Notes: generated from the letters alone by a model not told the origin. A DNA stretch of 64,000 bases from CAVTWH01 sp963850915 (GCA_963850915.1 CAWKND010000005.1:496001-560000); one strand, 5' to 3'. Numbered from the stretch's first letter, positions 1 through 8,796 are shown. Numbers and translations are program-made.

Positions 1-1
1 G

Positions 2-361
2 GTGCACGAGTACGCCGGCCTCACCGCGGCTGCCCGGCAGGTACGCGAGGCGGGGTGTCCGGTGCTGTTGTCCGCACCGTTCTCGGCGCAGCTCCACGAG
101 CCGGGGCGCTGGGCCGAGTGGGTGGAGCAGCTGGGTGGCGACCCGGTACGCCTGCTGTGGGTACGCACCGACGAGGCGACGGTACGAACCCGGTTGGCAG
201 CGCGGGGGCTGGCCCGGGACGCCGGCAAACTGGCCGATTTCGGCGCCTTCGCCACGGGGGTACGTCTCGGCGTCGTACCCGTCGCTCCCCACGCGACGGT
301 CGACAACCGGCTGACCGCACAGGTACCCCTAGCCGATCAGGTTGCGGCCCTCGTGCGTTGA
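2..361 (+). CDS. P-loop kinase-like protein, C-terminal part (cut by window start)
   Basis: Only the last 119 residues are present; the reading frame is open to the first base, so the N-terminus with any Walker A motif lies outside the window. The visible part resembles the second half of small P-loop kinases and ATP-binding proteins of the AAA_33 type: a beta strand ending in a charged tip (VRLLWVRTDE), followed by an arginine-rich lid-like helix (TRLAARGLARDAGKLADF). The substrate cannot be told from this fragment. It ends 65 bases before a convergent small membrane-protein gene. The function is inferred from this short resemblance only. Confidence 0.5.
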   Translation: MHEYAGLTAAARQVREAGCPVLLSAPFSAQLHEPGRWAEWVEQLGGDPVRLLWVRTDEATVRTRLAARGLARDAGKLADFGAFATGVRLGVVPVAPHATVDNRLTAQVPLADQVAALVR

Positions 362-425
362 TTCCGCCTGGCAAGGTCGAGGGCAACGAAACGGATCTGC
401 TGGTGATGGCCCAGGCGCCTCGGAA

Positions 426-800
426 TCAGGGTGCGCCGCCCGCGAGGTACTGGGTGAGACTGTTGTCCTTCTCGCGAAGTATCAGCACGAGGGTACACGT
501 CGAGACAGGTAGCGATTTGTACTCGTCGTCCAACGGCGTCTGCGCATACACCGGCCAGCCCCCAGGTTCGACTTCCATGACTTTGGGGTACCTCCAACCC
601 GTGGGCCAGCCGTCCAGAGTTACCCCGCGGTCATAGTTGCGGTCGCAATAATGGATCGCCGGAGGGGGGCGCCACCACGCAAAGGTGCGATACCTCCACC
701 GGTAGTACGCAAGCCATGAACTCGGAATGACCGTGGCAAGCAATAGCAAACAAATCGCGGCCATGCTAAGACTGCGCCGTGACACTCTCGGCACCTTCAT
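426..800 (-). CDS. Hypothetical single-pass membrane protein
   Basis: A 124-residue protein. It begins with a basic stretch (MKVPRVSRRS) followed by one hydrophobic segment at about residues 12-33, and a Trp/Tyr-rich extracytoplasmic part with two cysteines (IHYCDRN and PVSTCTL) that could pair. The ATG at 800 is chosen because GAGGGAC lies just upstream on the minus strand; the open frame continues to 998, but that extension has low coding quality. I do not recognise the family. The topology suggests a membrane-anchored or signal-anchored envelope protein. Base composition is lower in GC than its neighbours. Confidence 0.55.
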   Translation of the reverse strand: MKVPRVSRRSLSMAAICLLLLATVIPSSWLAYYRWRYRTFAWWRPPPAIHYCDRNYDRGVTLDGWPTGWRYPKVMEVEPGGWPVYAQTPLDDEYKSLPVSTCTLVLILREKDNSLTQYLAGGAP

Positions 801-1020
801 GTCCCTCGTCCATTCGGTGACAGGGGTACTTTGACTAGCCGTTGTCGAGCGGCTGGGTATTAGTGCGCGTAAAGCGGCCGGTTGTGCGCCTGACTCCACC
901 GACGCGGACGCCGCGGTGCCAGAGGGCACGCGACTGGCGGGTCGAGTCGGAGCTACACGCGGCGTCGATGCAAATAGCCGAGCACCTCGCGGTCGCATGG
1001 TAGCCGGTGAGCGACCCGGT

Positions 1021-1695
1021 TCAGAGCAGGGCGCCGAGGCCTTTGCCGAGCAGTACGACGCCGATGACCAGGAGCAGCACGCCCATCACGGTGGCGTTGT
1101 TCGCCTCCAGCCAGCCCTTCAGCGAGTTCAGCGGTCCACGCATCCGCTCAGCCGCGAAGGCGTACCCGAGCACCGGAACCGCCACGGTCAGCGCCGCCAG
1201 TACCGTGAAGATCGCGACGCAGGCCACCCGCGAACCCGTGCTGAGCGGCGTACCCCCGATTGCCACGCCCGCGGCCACCGCCATCGCCAGGTTCTTCGGG
1301 TTGACGGCGGCCAGCGCGAACCCGAGCCCGGCCGCGCGCGCCGGGGTGACCTTGTCGATCGCGGCCAGCCAGGCTGGCAGTTTGGCCTCTTCGCCGGGGG
1401 CGGGGCGCTTGCGCCACTGGAGCACGCCGAGCGCGATGAGGGCCACGCCGAGCAGCAGCTTGATCCACGAGGCCACAGTGGACGGGCTGCTCGAACCGCT
1501 CAGGCCGGCACCCGCCGCGAGCAGGGTGAACAGCGTGCAGGCGACCAGGATCCCGGCCACCCAGCCGATCAGGAAGCCGGTGCTGGTACCGCCGGCACGC
1601 GGCGTGAGCAGCATCAGGATGACCGCGATGATCGGTACCGGGCTGATCGCCACGCCCAGGGCCAGGGGGAGCAGGTCGCCGATGACCGGACCCAC
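1021..1695 (-). CDS. GAP family (SfLAP-like) membrane transporter
   Basis: A 224-residue integral membrane protein with about six hydrophobic segments. The opening segment GPVIGDLLPLALGVAISPVP and the NPKNLAMAVAAG loop in the middle are typical of the GAP/Sap family, which is related to LysE exporters and in mycobacteria is linked to export of glycolipids (sulfolipid addressing, peptidoglycolipid addressing). The GTG at 1695 is chosen because GGAGGT sits 7 bases upstream; a longer frame to 1752 lacks a ribosome site. It stands alone on the minus strand, divergent from the solute-binding protein gene. The cargo is unknown. Confidence 0.75.
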   Translation of the reverse strand: MGPVIGDLLPLALGVAISPVPIIAVILMLLTPRAGGTSTGFLIGWVAGILVACTLFTLLAAGAGLSGSSSPSTVASWIKLLLGVALIALGVLQWRKRPAPGEEAKLPAWLAAIDKVTPARAAGLGFALAAVNPKNLAMAVAAGVAIGGTPLSTGSRVACVAIFTVLAALTVAVPVLGYAFAAERMRGPLNSLKGWLEANNATVMGVLLLVIGVVLLGKGLGALL

Positions 1696-1901
1696 GCGGT
1701 ACCTCCGTAAATAAACAGAAGGGGAAATGGTGTGTTTCGGGCAGTGTCCCACTGCGACAGTCGCCCGGGTGGCGGAACGGCGCTGACGGTCAGCGTCAAT
1801 ACCACTACCTCGCGTCCACCGTCGAACCGCTTGGTTGCTGGTTCATAACTTTGGCGTGATCACCCATAGTGCCCGCGGAGCTGGGTACGGAGGATGCATA
1901 C

Positions 1902-3029
1902 GTGCACGGTCGGCACCGCAGGCTGGGCCGCATCGGGGCCCTCCCGCTCGCGGCTGCCGTCGTCGTGCTCGTCATGCTCGCCGGTGCCGGCCTGCTGCTC
2001 TGGCTCGACGGCCGGTCCACGCCGGGTACCTGCCACAGCGGCTTGACGGTGACCGTGGCGGCGGCGCCGGAGATCGCGCCGGCCATCCGCGCGGCAGTCG
2101 GCCACCTGCCCGACAACACGAATTCGGCCAGCTGCGCGACGTACGTGGTGAACGCGGTCGAGCCGGCCGACATCGCGGCGGTGCTGGCCCAGTCGGCGGG
2201 CGCCACGCTGACCGGGCTGGGTCAGGCAGCTGGGACGGTGCACGCGCCGGATGTCTGGATCCCGGACTCGTCCATCTGGCTGCGCCGGCTGATCGCGAAG
2301 GCGCCCGGGGTGGTACCCGCTGCGGCGCCGTCGATCGCGCAGAGCCCGCTGGTGTTGGCGATGCCGCAGCCGGTCGCCGTCACGCTCGGCTGGCCGGATA
2401 CCCAGCTGAGCTGGGACAGCCTGCTGCCCAAGCTGCTCGGCGAGAGCGGACTGCACCCGGGCATCGTCGACCCGGACCGGGACGTGACCGGGCTGGCCGG
2501 GCTGCTCGCGCTGCGGGCCGCCGCGCCCGGCATCAACCAGGACCAGGAGCAGGTGGTACTCGGCGGGATGCGCATTCTGGCGACCGGCCGGGCCACGCTC
2601 CGTGCCGACCTGCTCTCCCAGTTCCCGCGAGCGGGGGACGTGCGTACCGTCGCGCTGTCGCTCTCCGTCGCGCCGCTGCCCGAGCAGGCGGTGATCGGGT
2701 ACGACGCGGCCGAGCCGCCGGTACCCCTGGTGGCCGTACCGTTCGGCGGCGGAGCGCCGGCACTGGACTACCCGTACGTGGTGCTGCCCGGGGACTCGTC
2801 GGCGACTGTTGACCGGGCGCAGTTGCTGCTCAGCGCGCTGACCGGCCCGGCGTACGCGCAGCAACTGGCCGCCGTGGGGCTGCGTACCCGCGACGGCGGT
2901 ACCGGGGCGGGCTTCACCACCCCACCCGGTACCCCGTCGGCGGCGCCCGCGGCCGGACCGGCGGCCGACCCGGCCGTGATCGACGCGACGCTGGCGACGT
3001 GGGGCAGCGTCACGGGCGGTCAGAGCTAG
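1902..3029 (+). CDS. Extracellular solute-binding-type protein lacking its usual VWA domain
   Basis: A 375-residue protein with an uncleaved-looking N-terminal membrane anchor (about residues 13-36, ALPLAAAVVVLVMLAGAGLL) and one bacterial extracellular solute-binding domain (type 11 fold). The GTG at 1902 follows GGAGG by 8 bases; a GTG at 1869 is in frame but poorly placed. In related actinobacterial proteins this domain is followed, after a Pro/Ala linker ending in a DPAVxDxxLxTW segment, by a von Willebrand A domain. Here exactly that linker is present (ADPAVIDATLATWGSV) and the protein stops eight residues or so later. Its stop codon overlaps the stop of the convergent DUF5709 gene. Confidence 0.75.
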   Translation: MHGRHRRLGRIGALPLAAAVVVLVMLAGAGLLLWLDGRSTPGTCHSGLTVTVAAAPEIAPAIRAAVGHLPDNTNSASCATYVVNAVEPADIAAVLAQSAGATLTGLGQAAGTVHAPDVWIPDSSIWLRRLIAKAPGVVPAAAPSIAQSPLVLAMPQPVAVTLGWPDTQLSWDSLLPKLLGESGLHPGIVDPDRDVTGLAGLLALRAAAPGINQDQEQVVLGGMRILATGRATLRADLLSQFPRAGDVRTVALSLSVAPLPEQAVIGYDAAEPPVPLVAVPFGGGAPALDYPYVVLPGDSSATVDRAQLLLSALTGPAYAQQLAAVGLRTRDGGTGAGFTTPPGTPSAAPAAGPAADPAVIDATLATWGSVTGGQS

Positions 3030-3424
3030 GAGAAGTCGTCCTCGTCCTCCTCGACGACCTCGTGCATCGCCAGCTCCTCGGCGCTCGCGCCACCACCGGA
3101 CGCGCCGGCGTCGAAGGCGATCGCGTCCGGCTCCTCGTCGTCGTACCCGCCGTCCTCGGAGTCGACCAGCCGGCCGATCGGCCGGCCCGGCTCCGACCAG
3201 CGGCCGGCGTCGGAGGTCTCCGGCTCCTCCTCGGCCAGCCGCTCGCTGAGCGTGTGTCCCTCGTGCGGTACGCCGCGGTTGCCGGGTAGCGCGGCCGGGC
3301 GGGCGCCGTCGGCCTCACGGCCGGTCTCCACCTCGTCGTACGCCGTCGAGTCGTCGTCGGCAACGCCGGGCAGGCCGTCCGACTCCGGATCGGAGAGCGG
3401 GCGCGGAAAGTCGCTGTGCGTCAT
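3026..3424 (-). CDS. DUF5709 family protein
   Basis: A 132-residue, strongly acidic, hydrophilic protein with no membrane segment. Composition and layout (acidic N-terminus, GHTLSERLAEEEPE, then WSEPGRPIGRLVDSEDG, and a tail rich in Asp and Glu) match the actinobacterial DUF5709 family, whose function is unknown. A weak AGGA lies just before the ATG. Its TAG stop shares bases 3026-3029 with the TAG of the convergent solute-binding gene, so the two mRNAs overlap tail to tail. Confidence 0.8.
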   Translation of the reverse strand: MTHSDFPRPLSDPESDGLPGVADDDSTAYDEVETGREADGARPAALPGNRGVPHEGHTLSERLAEEEPETSDAGRWSEPGRPIGRLVDSEDGGYDDEEPDAIAFDAGASGGGASAEELAMHEVVEEDEDDFS

Positions 3425-3457
3425 TCCTCATTCATACCGGACCGGCTGGGCCGGGGC

Positions 3458-3916
3458 TCAGCAGGCACACGCAGCGCCGCTCGCGGGTGCGGTCAGCGGG
3501 TCGACGGGGAAGCTGGTCGGCCCGGTCGCGGTGCGCACCGGGAAGCCCTCGCGGACCCAGTACTCGTACCCGCCGAGCATCTCCCGCACCTGGTAACCCA
3601 GGCGGGCGAAGGCGAGGGCCGCCCTGGTCGCGCCGTTGCAGCCCGGACCCCAGCAATACGTGACAACGGGGGTACCGGTGGGAACCAACTCCGCTGCGCG
3701 GCTGTCGATCTGGCCGGTGGGCAGGTGCAGAGCGCCGGGCAGGTGCCCCTGTGCCCAGGCCTCGTCGGAGCGCGAGTCGACCAGTACGAAGCCGGGGGTA
3801 CCCGACTCCAGGTCGGCGTGCACGTCGCTGACGTCGGTCTCGTACCGCAGCCGGGCGGCGAAGTGGGCGACGGCGGCGGTGTCCGGGGTCTGCCTGGTGG
3901 GCGTCGTGATCGTCAT
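3458..3916 (-). CDS. Rhodanese-like domain protein
   Basis: A 152-residue single rhodanese domain, predicted cytosolic. The DSR motif at about residues 47-49 and the active-site loop YCWGPGCNGATR (catalytic Cys probably Cys88, with a second Cys at 93) are visible. Such proteins move sulfane sulfur or serve as persulfide sensors. The extra Cys in the loop, CxxxxC, is seen in a subgroup of standalone rhodaneses. The gene is divergent from the GlxA-type regulator with only about 70 bases between starts, so it is a candidate target of that regulator. It ends in an AxxACAC cysteine pair, a possible metal or redox site. Confidence 0.85.
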   Translation of the reverse strand: MTITTPTRQTPDTAAVAHFAARLRYETDVSDVHADLESGTPGFVLVDSRSDEAWAQGHLPGALHLPTGQIDSRAAELVPTGTPVVTYCWGPGCNGATRAALAFARLGYQVREMLGGYEYWVREGFPVRTATGPTSFPVDPLTAPASGAACAC

Positions 3917-3974
3917 GAACTGATCTTCGGATGGTCCGCTGCGCCCGGACAGTGGCGCGCAGGCCCATCTCCGC

Positions 3975-3980
3975 TAATAT
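3975..3980 (+). promoter_or_regulatory. -10 box (TAATAT) for leaderless glxA-like mRNA
   Basis: TAATAT ends 6 bases before the ATG at 3987, and no ribosome site is present. Transcription would therefore start at or next to the start codon, the usual geometry for leaderless actinobacterial mRNAs. No convincing -35 is seen. Confidence 0.55.
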
Positions 3981-3986
3981 CCCGCC

Positions 3987-5018
3987 ATGCCTCGTGTCGC
4001 ACCACCCTCGTCAGCTCGGGAGTCCGCGCCCGCCCGTGTCGCTGTGGCGGCACCCCGGCGGCGGGTCGCCCCGCACACGGTTGCGGTGCTGGCGTACGCG
4101 GGCATGTCGGCGTTCGAGACCGGCATCGTGACGGAGGTCTTCGGACTGCCCCGGCCCGAACTCGAGGTCGACTGGTACGACCTGGTGGTGTGCGCGCCGG
4201 ACGACCACCCGGTACCGGTGGTCGGCGGCGCGAGCCTGAGCACCCCGTACCGGCTGGACGCTTTCGCGAGTGCTGACACGGTCATCGTCCCGGGCGTCAG
4301 CGACGTACACGCAACCGTTGCGCCACAAGTGATCGCGGCACTGCGCCGGGCGTACGACCGGGGCTCCCGGATCGTCTCCATCTGCTCGGGCGCGTTCGCG
4401 CTGGCCGCCGCGGGACTGCTGGACGGGCGGGCGGCCACCACCCACTGGCGGTACGCGGCGCTGCTGCGCCAGCGGTACCCCCTGATCCGGGTCGACCCGG
4501 ACGTGCTGTACCTGGCCGACGGCAAGGTTTTCACGAGTGCGGGCAGCGCCGCCGGCCTGGATCTGTGCCTGCACCTGGTACGCGCCGACCACGGGGCGGC
4601 GATCGCCAACGCGGTGGCCCGCCGGCTGGTCATCCCGCCGCACCGGGAGGGCGGGCAGGCGCAGTTCATCGAGGCGCCGGTCGCGGTCGGGCCGGAGGAC
4701 GACCGGGTGGCCCGCAGCATGGCCTGGGCGGTGGCGAACCTTACCGAACCGCTGACGGTCGCCGCGCTGGCCCGCCAGGCGCACATGTCCACCCGCTCAT
4801 ACCTGCGCCACTTCGCCAGGTGCAGCGGTACCTCACCGATCCGGTGGCTTGTCGCGCAACGGATCCAGGCGAGCCTGCCGCTGCTGGAGCGGGGGAGTGC
4901 CACGGTCGACGAGATCGCCACGGCGGTCGGCTTCGAGAGCGCGGTGACTTTCCGGTACCACTTCGGCCGGGCAATGCGTACCTCGCCCAGCGGGTACCGG
5001 CGCGCCTTCGAGTCCTAG
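3987..5018 (+). CDS. GlxA-type AraC family transcriptional regulator
   Basis: A 343-residue regulator with two parts. Residues about 31-195 form a DJ-1/PfpI-like sensor domain with the nucleophile-elbow sequence SICSGAFALA (Cys133), and residues about 230-340 form an AraC-type pair of helix-turn-helix motifs (TVAALARQAHMSTRSYLRHF and ATAVGFESAVTFRYHF). These proteins bind DNA and sense small amides or carbonyl compounds in characterised relatives; the ligand here is unknown. The gene is divergent from the rhodanese and precedes the P450 by 55 bases on the same strand, so either could be controlled by it. Confidence 0.9.
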   Translation: MPRVAPPSSARESAPARVAVAAPRRRVAPHTVAVLAYAGMSAFETGIVTEVFGLPRPELEVDWYDLVVCAPDDHPVPVVGGASLSTPYRLDAFASADTVIVPGVSDVHATVAPQVIAALRRAYDRGSRIVSICSGAFALAAAGLLDGRAATTHWRYAALLRQRYPLIRVDPDVLYLADGKVFTSAGSAAGLDLCLHLVRADHGAAIANAVARRLVIPPHREGGQAQFIEAPVAVGPEDDRVARSMAWAVANLTEPLTVAALARQAHMSTRSYLRHFARCSGTSPIRWLVAQRIQASLPLLERGSATVDEIATAVGFESAVTFRYHFGRAMRTSPSGYRRAFES

Positions 5019-5061
5019 CACGGCGGTCGCGGCGCCACTCGCTGCGACGGTGTGGCGCGGA

Positions 5062-5067
5062 TAGCAT
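5062..5067 (+). promoter_or_regulatory. -10 box (TAGCAT) before the P450 gene
   Basis: TAGCAT ends 6 bases before the ATG at 5074 with no ribosome site between, so the P450 mRNA is probably leaderless and has its own promoter rather than depending on read-through from the regulator gene. Confidence 0.5.
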
Positions 5068-5073
5068 GCCGGC

Positions 5074-6435
5074 ATGGTCCCGGTCGCCCCTGTCGCTTCC
5101 CTCGTCCCGCCCGGCCCGCGGGGCGTCCCGCTGCTGGGTAACCTGCCCGACCTGGCCCGGGACCAGCTCGGCTTCGTGAGCGAGTGCACCCGCCGCTACG
5201 GCGATCTCGTATCGATCCGCTACGGCCGCCAGCGTGCTGTGATTGTGAACCATCCAGACGATGTCGAGTTCGTCCTGGTCAAGAATCAGCGCGTCTTTCC
5301 CAAGGGTGGGTTCTACCGGGTCGTACGCCAACTGCTCGGCGACGGCATGCTCGTCAGTGACGGCGATCCCTGGCGACGGCATCGGCACCTGGCCCAGCCG
5401 GCCTTCCACCACGAGCGTATCGACGCGTACGCGCAGATCATGGTCGAGTACGCGCAGCAGGCGATCGCGTCGTGGCAGGACGGCCAGGAGCGCGACGTCC
5501 ATGCCGAGATCACCCGACTCGCACTGCGGGTGGTCGGAAAGACAATGTTCGACTCCGACGTCGAGCACACCGCGCCGGTGATCGGGACGGCGCTGCCGCG
5601 GGCGCTCGCCGAGATGAACGCCCAGATGAACGGGCCCGAGTTCCTGCTGCCCGACGCCGTCCCGACGCCCAGCCGCCGGCGCCTGCGCACCGCAGTCGCC
5701 GAACTCGACGCGGTCGTCTACCGCATCATCGCCGAGCGCCACGCCGACGGCCGGGACCACGGCGACCTCCTCTCCGCGCTCATGGACGCCCGCGATGACG
5801 ACGACACCGGATTGAGCGACCGGGAGCTGCGTGACGAGGTGATGACGATCCTGCTGGCCGGTCACGAGACCACCGCGCTGGCATTGACCTGGGCGCTGAT
5901 GCTGTTGGCGGACGCGCCGGCCGCCCGTGCCCGGCTCGAAGAGGAGGTCGACGCGGTTCTGGGTGGACGCCCGCCCGGCCTCGCCGACGTGCCGCGGCTG
6001 CCGTTCACTGAGGCGGTCCTGCTGGAGGCGATGCGCCTCTACCCTCCGCTCTACGGCACCGCGCGCGAGGTGACGCAGCGCTGCGAGTTGGGCGGTTACA
6101 CCCTCGAGCCGAAGACGTTCCTCATCATCGTGCCCTGGAACATCCATCGCGATGAGCGCTGGTTCCCCGCCCCGGCGGAGTTCCGGCCGGAGCGGTGGCT
6201 CGACGGCCTGGCCAAGCGGCTGCCGAGATTCGCCTACTTCCCCTTCAACGGCGGGCCGCGACTGTGTCCCGGTCAGCGCTTCGGGATGCTCGAGGCCGAG
6301 CTGGTACTCAGCTCGATCGTCCAGCGCTGGCGGCTCGACCTCGTCCCCGGACAGGACTTGCGTCCCGTGACCGCCATCACCATGCGCCCGAAGCACGGCG
6401 TACGAATGCGACTGACGGCCCGCGCCGCCTCTTAG
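5074..6435 (+). CDS. Cytochrome P450
   Basis: A 453-residue soluble cytochrome P450 monooxygenase. The oxygen-binding I-helix motif LLAGHETTAL lies at about residues 257-267, the ExxR pair at Glu318/Arg321 (EAMRLYPP), and the heme loop FNGGPRLCPGQ with the axial thiolate at Cys398. The Pro-rich start (VPPGPRGVPLLGNL) and overall length resemble class-II-like bacterial P450s of the CYP102/CYP4-like type that hydroxylate fatty acids or terpenes, but the substrate is unknown. No ferredoxin partner is adjacent. The gene has almost none of the GTAC/GGTACC words common in its neighbours, which suggests separate ancestry or recent transfer. It converges on the SDR/ligase gene. Confidence 0.9.
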   Translation: MVPVAPVASLVPPGPRGVPLLGNLPDLARDQLGFVSECTRRYGDLVSIRYGRQRAVIVNHPDDVEFVLVKNQRVFPKGGFYRVVRQLLGDGMLVSDGDPWRRHRHLAQPAFHHERIDAYAQIMVEYAQQAIASWQDGQERDVHAEITRLALRVVGKTMFDSDVEHTAPVIGTALPRALAEMNAQMNGPEFLLPDAVPTPSRRRLRTAVAELDAVVYRIIAERHADGRDHGDLLSALMDARDDDDTGLSDRELRDEVMTILLAGHETTALALTWALMLLADAPAARARLEEEVDAVLGGRPPGLADVPRLPFTEAVLLEAMRLYPPLYGTAREVTQRCELGGYTLEPKTFLIIVPWNIHRDERWFPAPAEFRPERWLDGLAKRLPRFAYFPFNGGPRLCPGQRFGMLEAELVLSSIVQRWRLDLVPGQDLRPVTAITMRPKHGVRMRLTARAAS

Positions 6436-6474
6436 TACGGCCGCGGGTCCGGGTAGCGGTCGAGTCCGAAGAGC

Positions 6475-8796
6475 TCAAACGATGAGCCGCGACTGCCGTA
6501 CTAGTCTGCGGCGTGCATCTCGATGTCCCGGGGCCGCTGGGGCGGTGGGAGGCGGTCGCGTTGCCACGCCCGTAGCTCCTCCGTGAGTGAGCGTGCTTCC
6601 TTGGCGCAGCTGGACATCGGCGCGCAGTCGCTGGCCGAACTCGGGGTCCGGGACGGCGGTGACCCGTACCGCAGCGATGTCCGGGTGCTCGGCGAGGGCG
6701 GCGGCCACCGGCTGGGGGTACACGTTGACGCCACCGGAGACGATCATGTCGTCGATCCGCCCGTGCAGCAGCAGCCGGCCGACCGGGTCGAGATGGCCGA
6801 GATCGCCGGTGGCTACTTCGCGACCACCGGGCAGCCAGCCGGCCACGTGTACCTGCCCCAGCTCGCCGGGCGGGAGTGCTTCGCCCGCGGCGTCCCGGAT
6901 GCGCAGCACTACGCCTCGGGGTGCGCGGCCAACGGTACCCGGGGCGGCGGCCAGGTCGGCCGGGGTGGCGATGGCCGCCCAGCCCGCTTCCGTTGTGCCG
7001 TAGAGGTTGTAGACGATGTCGCCGAACGCCTCGACCAGTCGGGCGTGCAGCTCCACCGGGAGTGGCGCTGCCCCGCTGACGATCGCGCGCAGGCTGCTGA
7101 CCTGTCCCCGTGCTCCGGTCGCCAGCCGGCTCAGCTGGATGGGCAGCGCCACAACGGTCTCCGCCTGGTACTCGGCGGCCAGGTCGAGCGCCTCGCGCGG
7201 GGACAGTTCGCCGGGGAGCAGGAGTGGGGCGCCCAGGGTCAGGCCGGCGGCCAGGTAGGCCAGCCCGTACCCGTGGTGCGGTGCGGCGGCCAGCAGCACG
7301 GGCCGGCCTGGCCGCAGGGGTACCAGCCGCAGGTGCGTACCCACCGGCCCGAGCAGGGTACGCAGCGGCAGTCCTCGCTGTATCCCCCGGGGCGCGCCCG
7401 TGGTCCCCGACGTGAGTACCGTCAACCGCCCCGGCCGCCGAGCCCTGGGCAGTGGCGCGTCGGAGACGCCGTCCCACAGCCAGGCCGGCACCCCCGCAAG
7501 ATCGGTATAACGACCGTCGTGGACGAGTGCCTGGATCCCTTGCGCGGCAAGCAGCTCCGGCAATCGTCCGGCCGGCGTGTCCGGTGGCAGCAGCACGGTG
7601 TCGACGCCCAGTCGGCCGAGCGCGACGGCCGCGATCACAAACCCCCGCCCAGCCCCACAGACCAGCCCCACCCGCCCAGCCAACTCGACCCGCCCGGCCG
7701 AGCCGTCCCGGCCTGGAGACGAGGCCGGGACGAGCGAGGCGAGCGGGGCCAGATGGCGGGCGCACACGGCGCTCGCCGCCCACAGTTCGCGGATGCTCAG
7801 CGGGCCGGCCGCGTCGACCAGGGCGAGCCCGTCGCGTGGACCGGCGGCGAGCGCGGCGGCCAGGGTGGCTCCGTAGCGCCGGTTGGCGAGTACGGCGCGC
7901 AGCAGCGGGTGCGGGCGCAGCAGTCCGGCCCGGCCCAGCGCACGCAGGCTCGCGGTGGCTCGGGAGTAGCGCAGGTGCAGGGCGAGGCCGCGCTCGACGG
8001 TGCCCTTGAAGGCGGCCGCAGTTGGTTCACCGAGCCGCGCCCACCAGGCCCAGATCGTCCTCGGTCGGCTGGCCACCGCGCGGCAGACCAGCGCCGCCGC
8101 CTCTTCGGGGGTGGCTGCCGGTACCCGCCGGAAAGCCTTGGTGGGTGCGCTCATCCGGGTACGGACGAGTCCACAGTAGACAGTGCTGGTGGTGACGCCG
8201 TCGAGCCGCAGTTCGGGTGCGGCACAGCGCAGCCAGTAGTCGAATGCCGCCTTGGAGGCCAGATAGGCGGACCAGCCGGGGGCGGGGGTGGCCAGGCCGG
8301 CGGTGGAGACGTTGACGATGTGGCCACGCCCGGCGGCGCGCATGGCCGGCAGCAGCGCGAGCAGTAGCGCAACGGGTCCGAGATAGTTGAGGTCGGCGGT
8401 GCGCTGGACGTCGTGGAAGCGGTCGGCGGTCTCCGCCACCGAGCGCCGGATGGATCGGCCGGCGTTGGAGACCACCACGTCCACCCGCCGGTACCGGCGG
8501 ATCAGCTCAGCCGCCAACGCCTGCGCCGCAACGGGATCGGACAGGTCGGCCGGGTGCACGAAGGCGGTACCCCCGGCTCGGGTGATTTCGTCGTTGACCT
8601 GTTCCAGCCTTGCCGCCGTGCGGGCGACGAGCAGTACGACGGCGCCGGCCGCGCCCAATCTGCGGGCGGTGGCCGCGCCGATGCCCTCTGATGCGCCGGT
8701 CACCAGCACCACCCGGCCGGCCACCGCCCGGCGCAGGACAGCCTCGCGGGGACCGCGCCCGGCGATCCCCGCGATGATCCGTAACTGCCGCCTCAC
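6475..8796 (-). CDS. Fused short-chain dehydrogenase / acyl-adenylate ligase, C-terminus frame-broken
   Basis: A protein of about 774 residues in one frame. An SDR domain comes first (VTGASEGIGAATA; catalytic SAYLASK), then a roughly 60-residue linker, then an AMP-binding domain (LTVLTSGTTGAPRG, LYGTTEAGW, ATGDLGHLD). The GTG at 8796 avoids the overlap that a frame start at 8856 would have with the pirin gene. Near 6584-6591 the bases TGAGTGAG occur and the ligase frame breaks: the natural ending TEELRAWQRDRLPPPQR continues in another frame to a stop at 6501. Neither frame carries the usual C-terminal GK motif with the catalytic lysine, so the ligase may be inactive or need a partner. Confidence 0.75.
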   Translation of the reverse strand: MRRQLRIIAGIAGRGPREAVLRRAVAGRVVLVTGASEGIGAATARRLGAAGAVVLLVARTAARLEQVNDEITRAGGTAFVHPADLSDPVAAQALAAELIRRYRRVDVVVSNAGRSIRRSVAETADRFHDVQRTADLNYLGPVALLLALLPAMRAAGRGHIVNVSTAGLATPAPGWSAYLASKAAFDYWLRCAAPELRLDGVTTSTVYCGLVRTRMSAPTKAFRRVPAATPEEAAALVCRAVASRPRTIWAWWARLGEPTAAAFKGTVERGLALHLRYSRATASLRALGRAGLLRPHPLLRAVLANRRYGATLAAALAAGPRDGLALVDAAGPLSIRELWAASAVCARHLAPLASLVPASSPGRDGSAGRVELAGRVGLVCGAGRGFVIAAVALGRLGVDTVLLPPDTPAGRLPELLAAQGIQALVHDGRYTDLAGVPAWLWDGVSDAPLPRARRPGRLTVLTSGTTGAPRGIQRGLPLRTLLGPVGTHLRLVPLRPGRPVLLAAAPHHGYGLAYLAAGLTLGAPLLLPGELSPREALDLAAEYQAETVVALPIQLSRLATGARGQVSSLRAIVSGAAPLPVELHARLVEAFGDIVYNLYGTTEAGWAAIATPADLAAAPGTVGRAPRGVVLRIRDAAGEALPPGELGQVHVAGWLPGGREVATGDLGHLDPVGRLLLHGRIDDMIVSGGVNVYPQPVAAALAEHPDIAAVRVTAVPDPEFGQRLRADVQLRQGSTLTHGGATGVATRPPPTAPAAPGHRDARRRLVRQSRLIV

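Noticed and set aside
4741..6396. Minus-strand frame of about 550 codons opposite the P450
   Set aside because: No domain; the P450 heme, I-helix and ExxR motifs settle the strand.
6523..8367. Plus-strand frame of about 600 codons opposite the SDR/ligase
   Set aside because: Gly/Arg/Gln-rich shadow; the minus strand carries the SDR and AMP-binding motifs.
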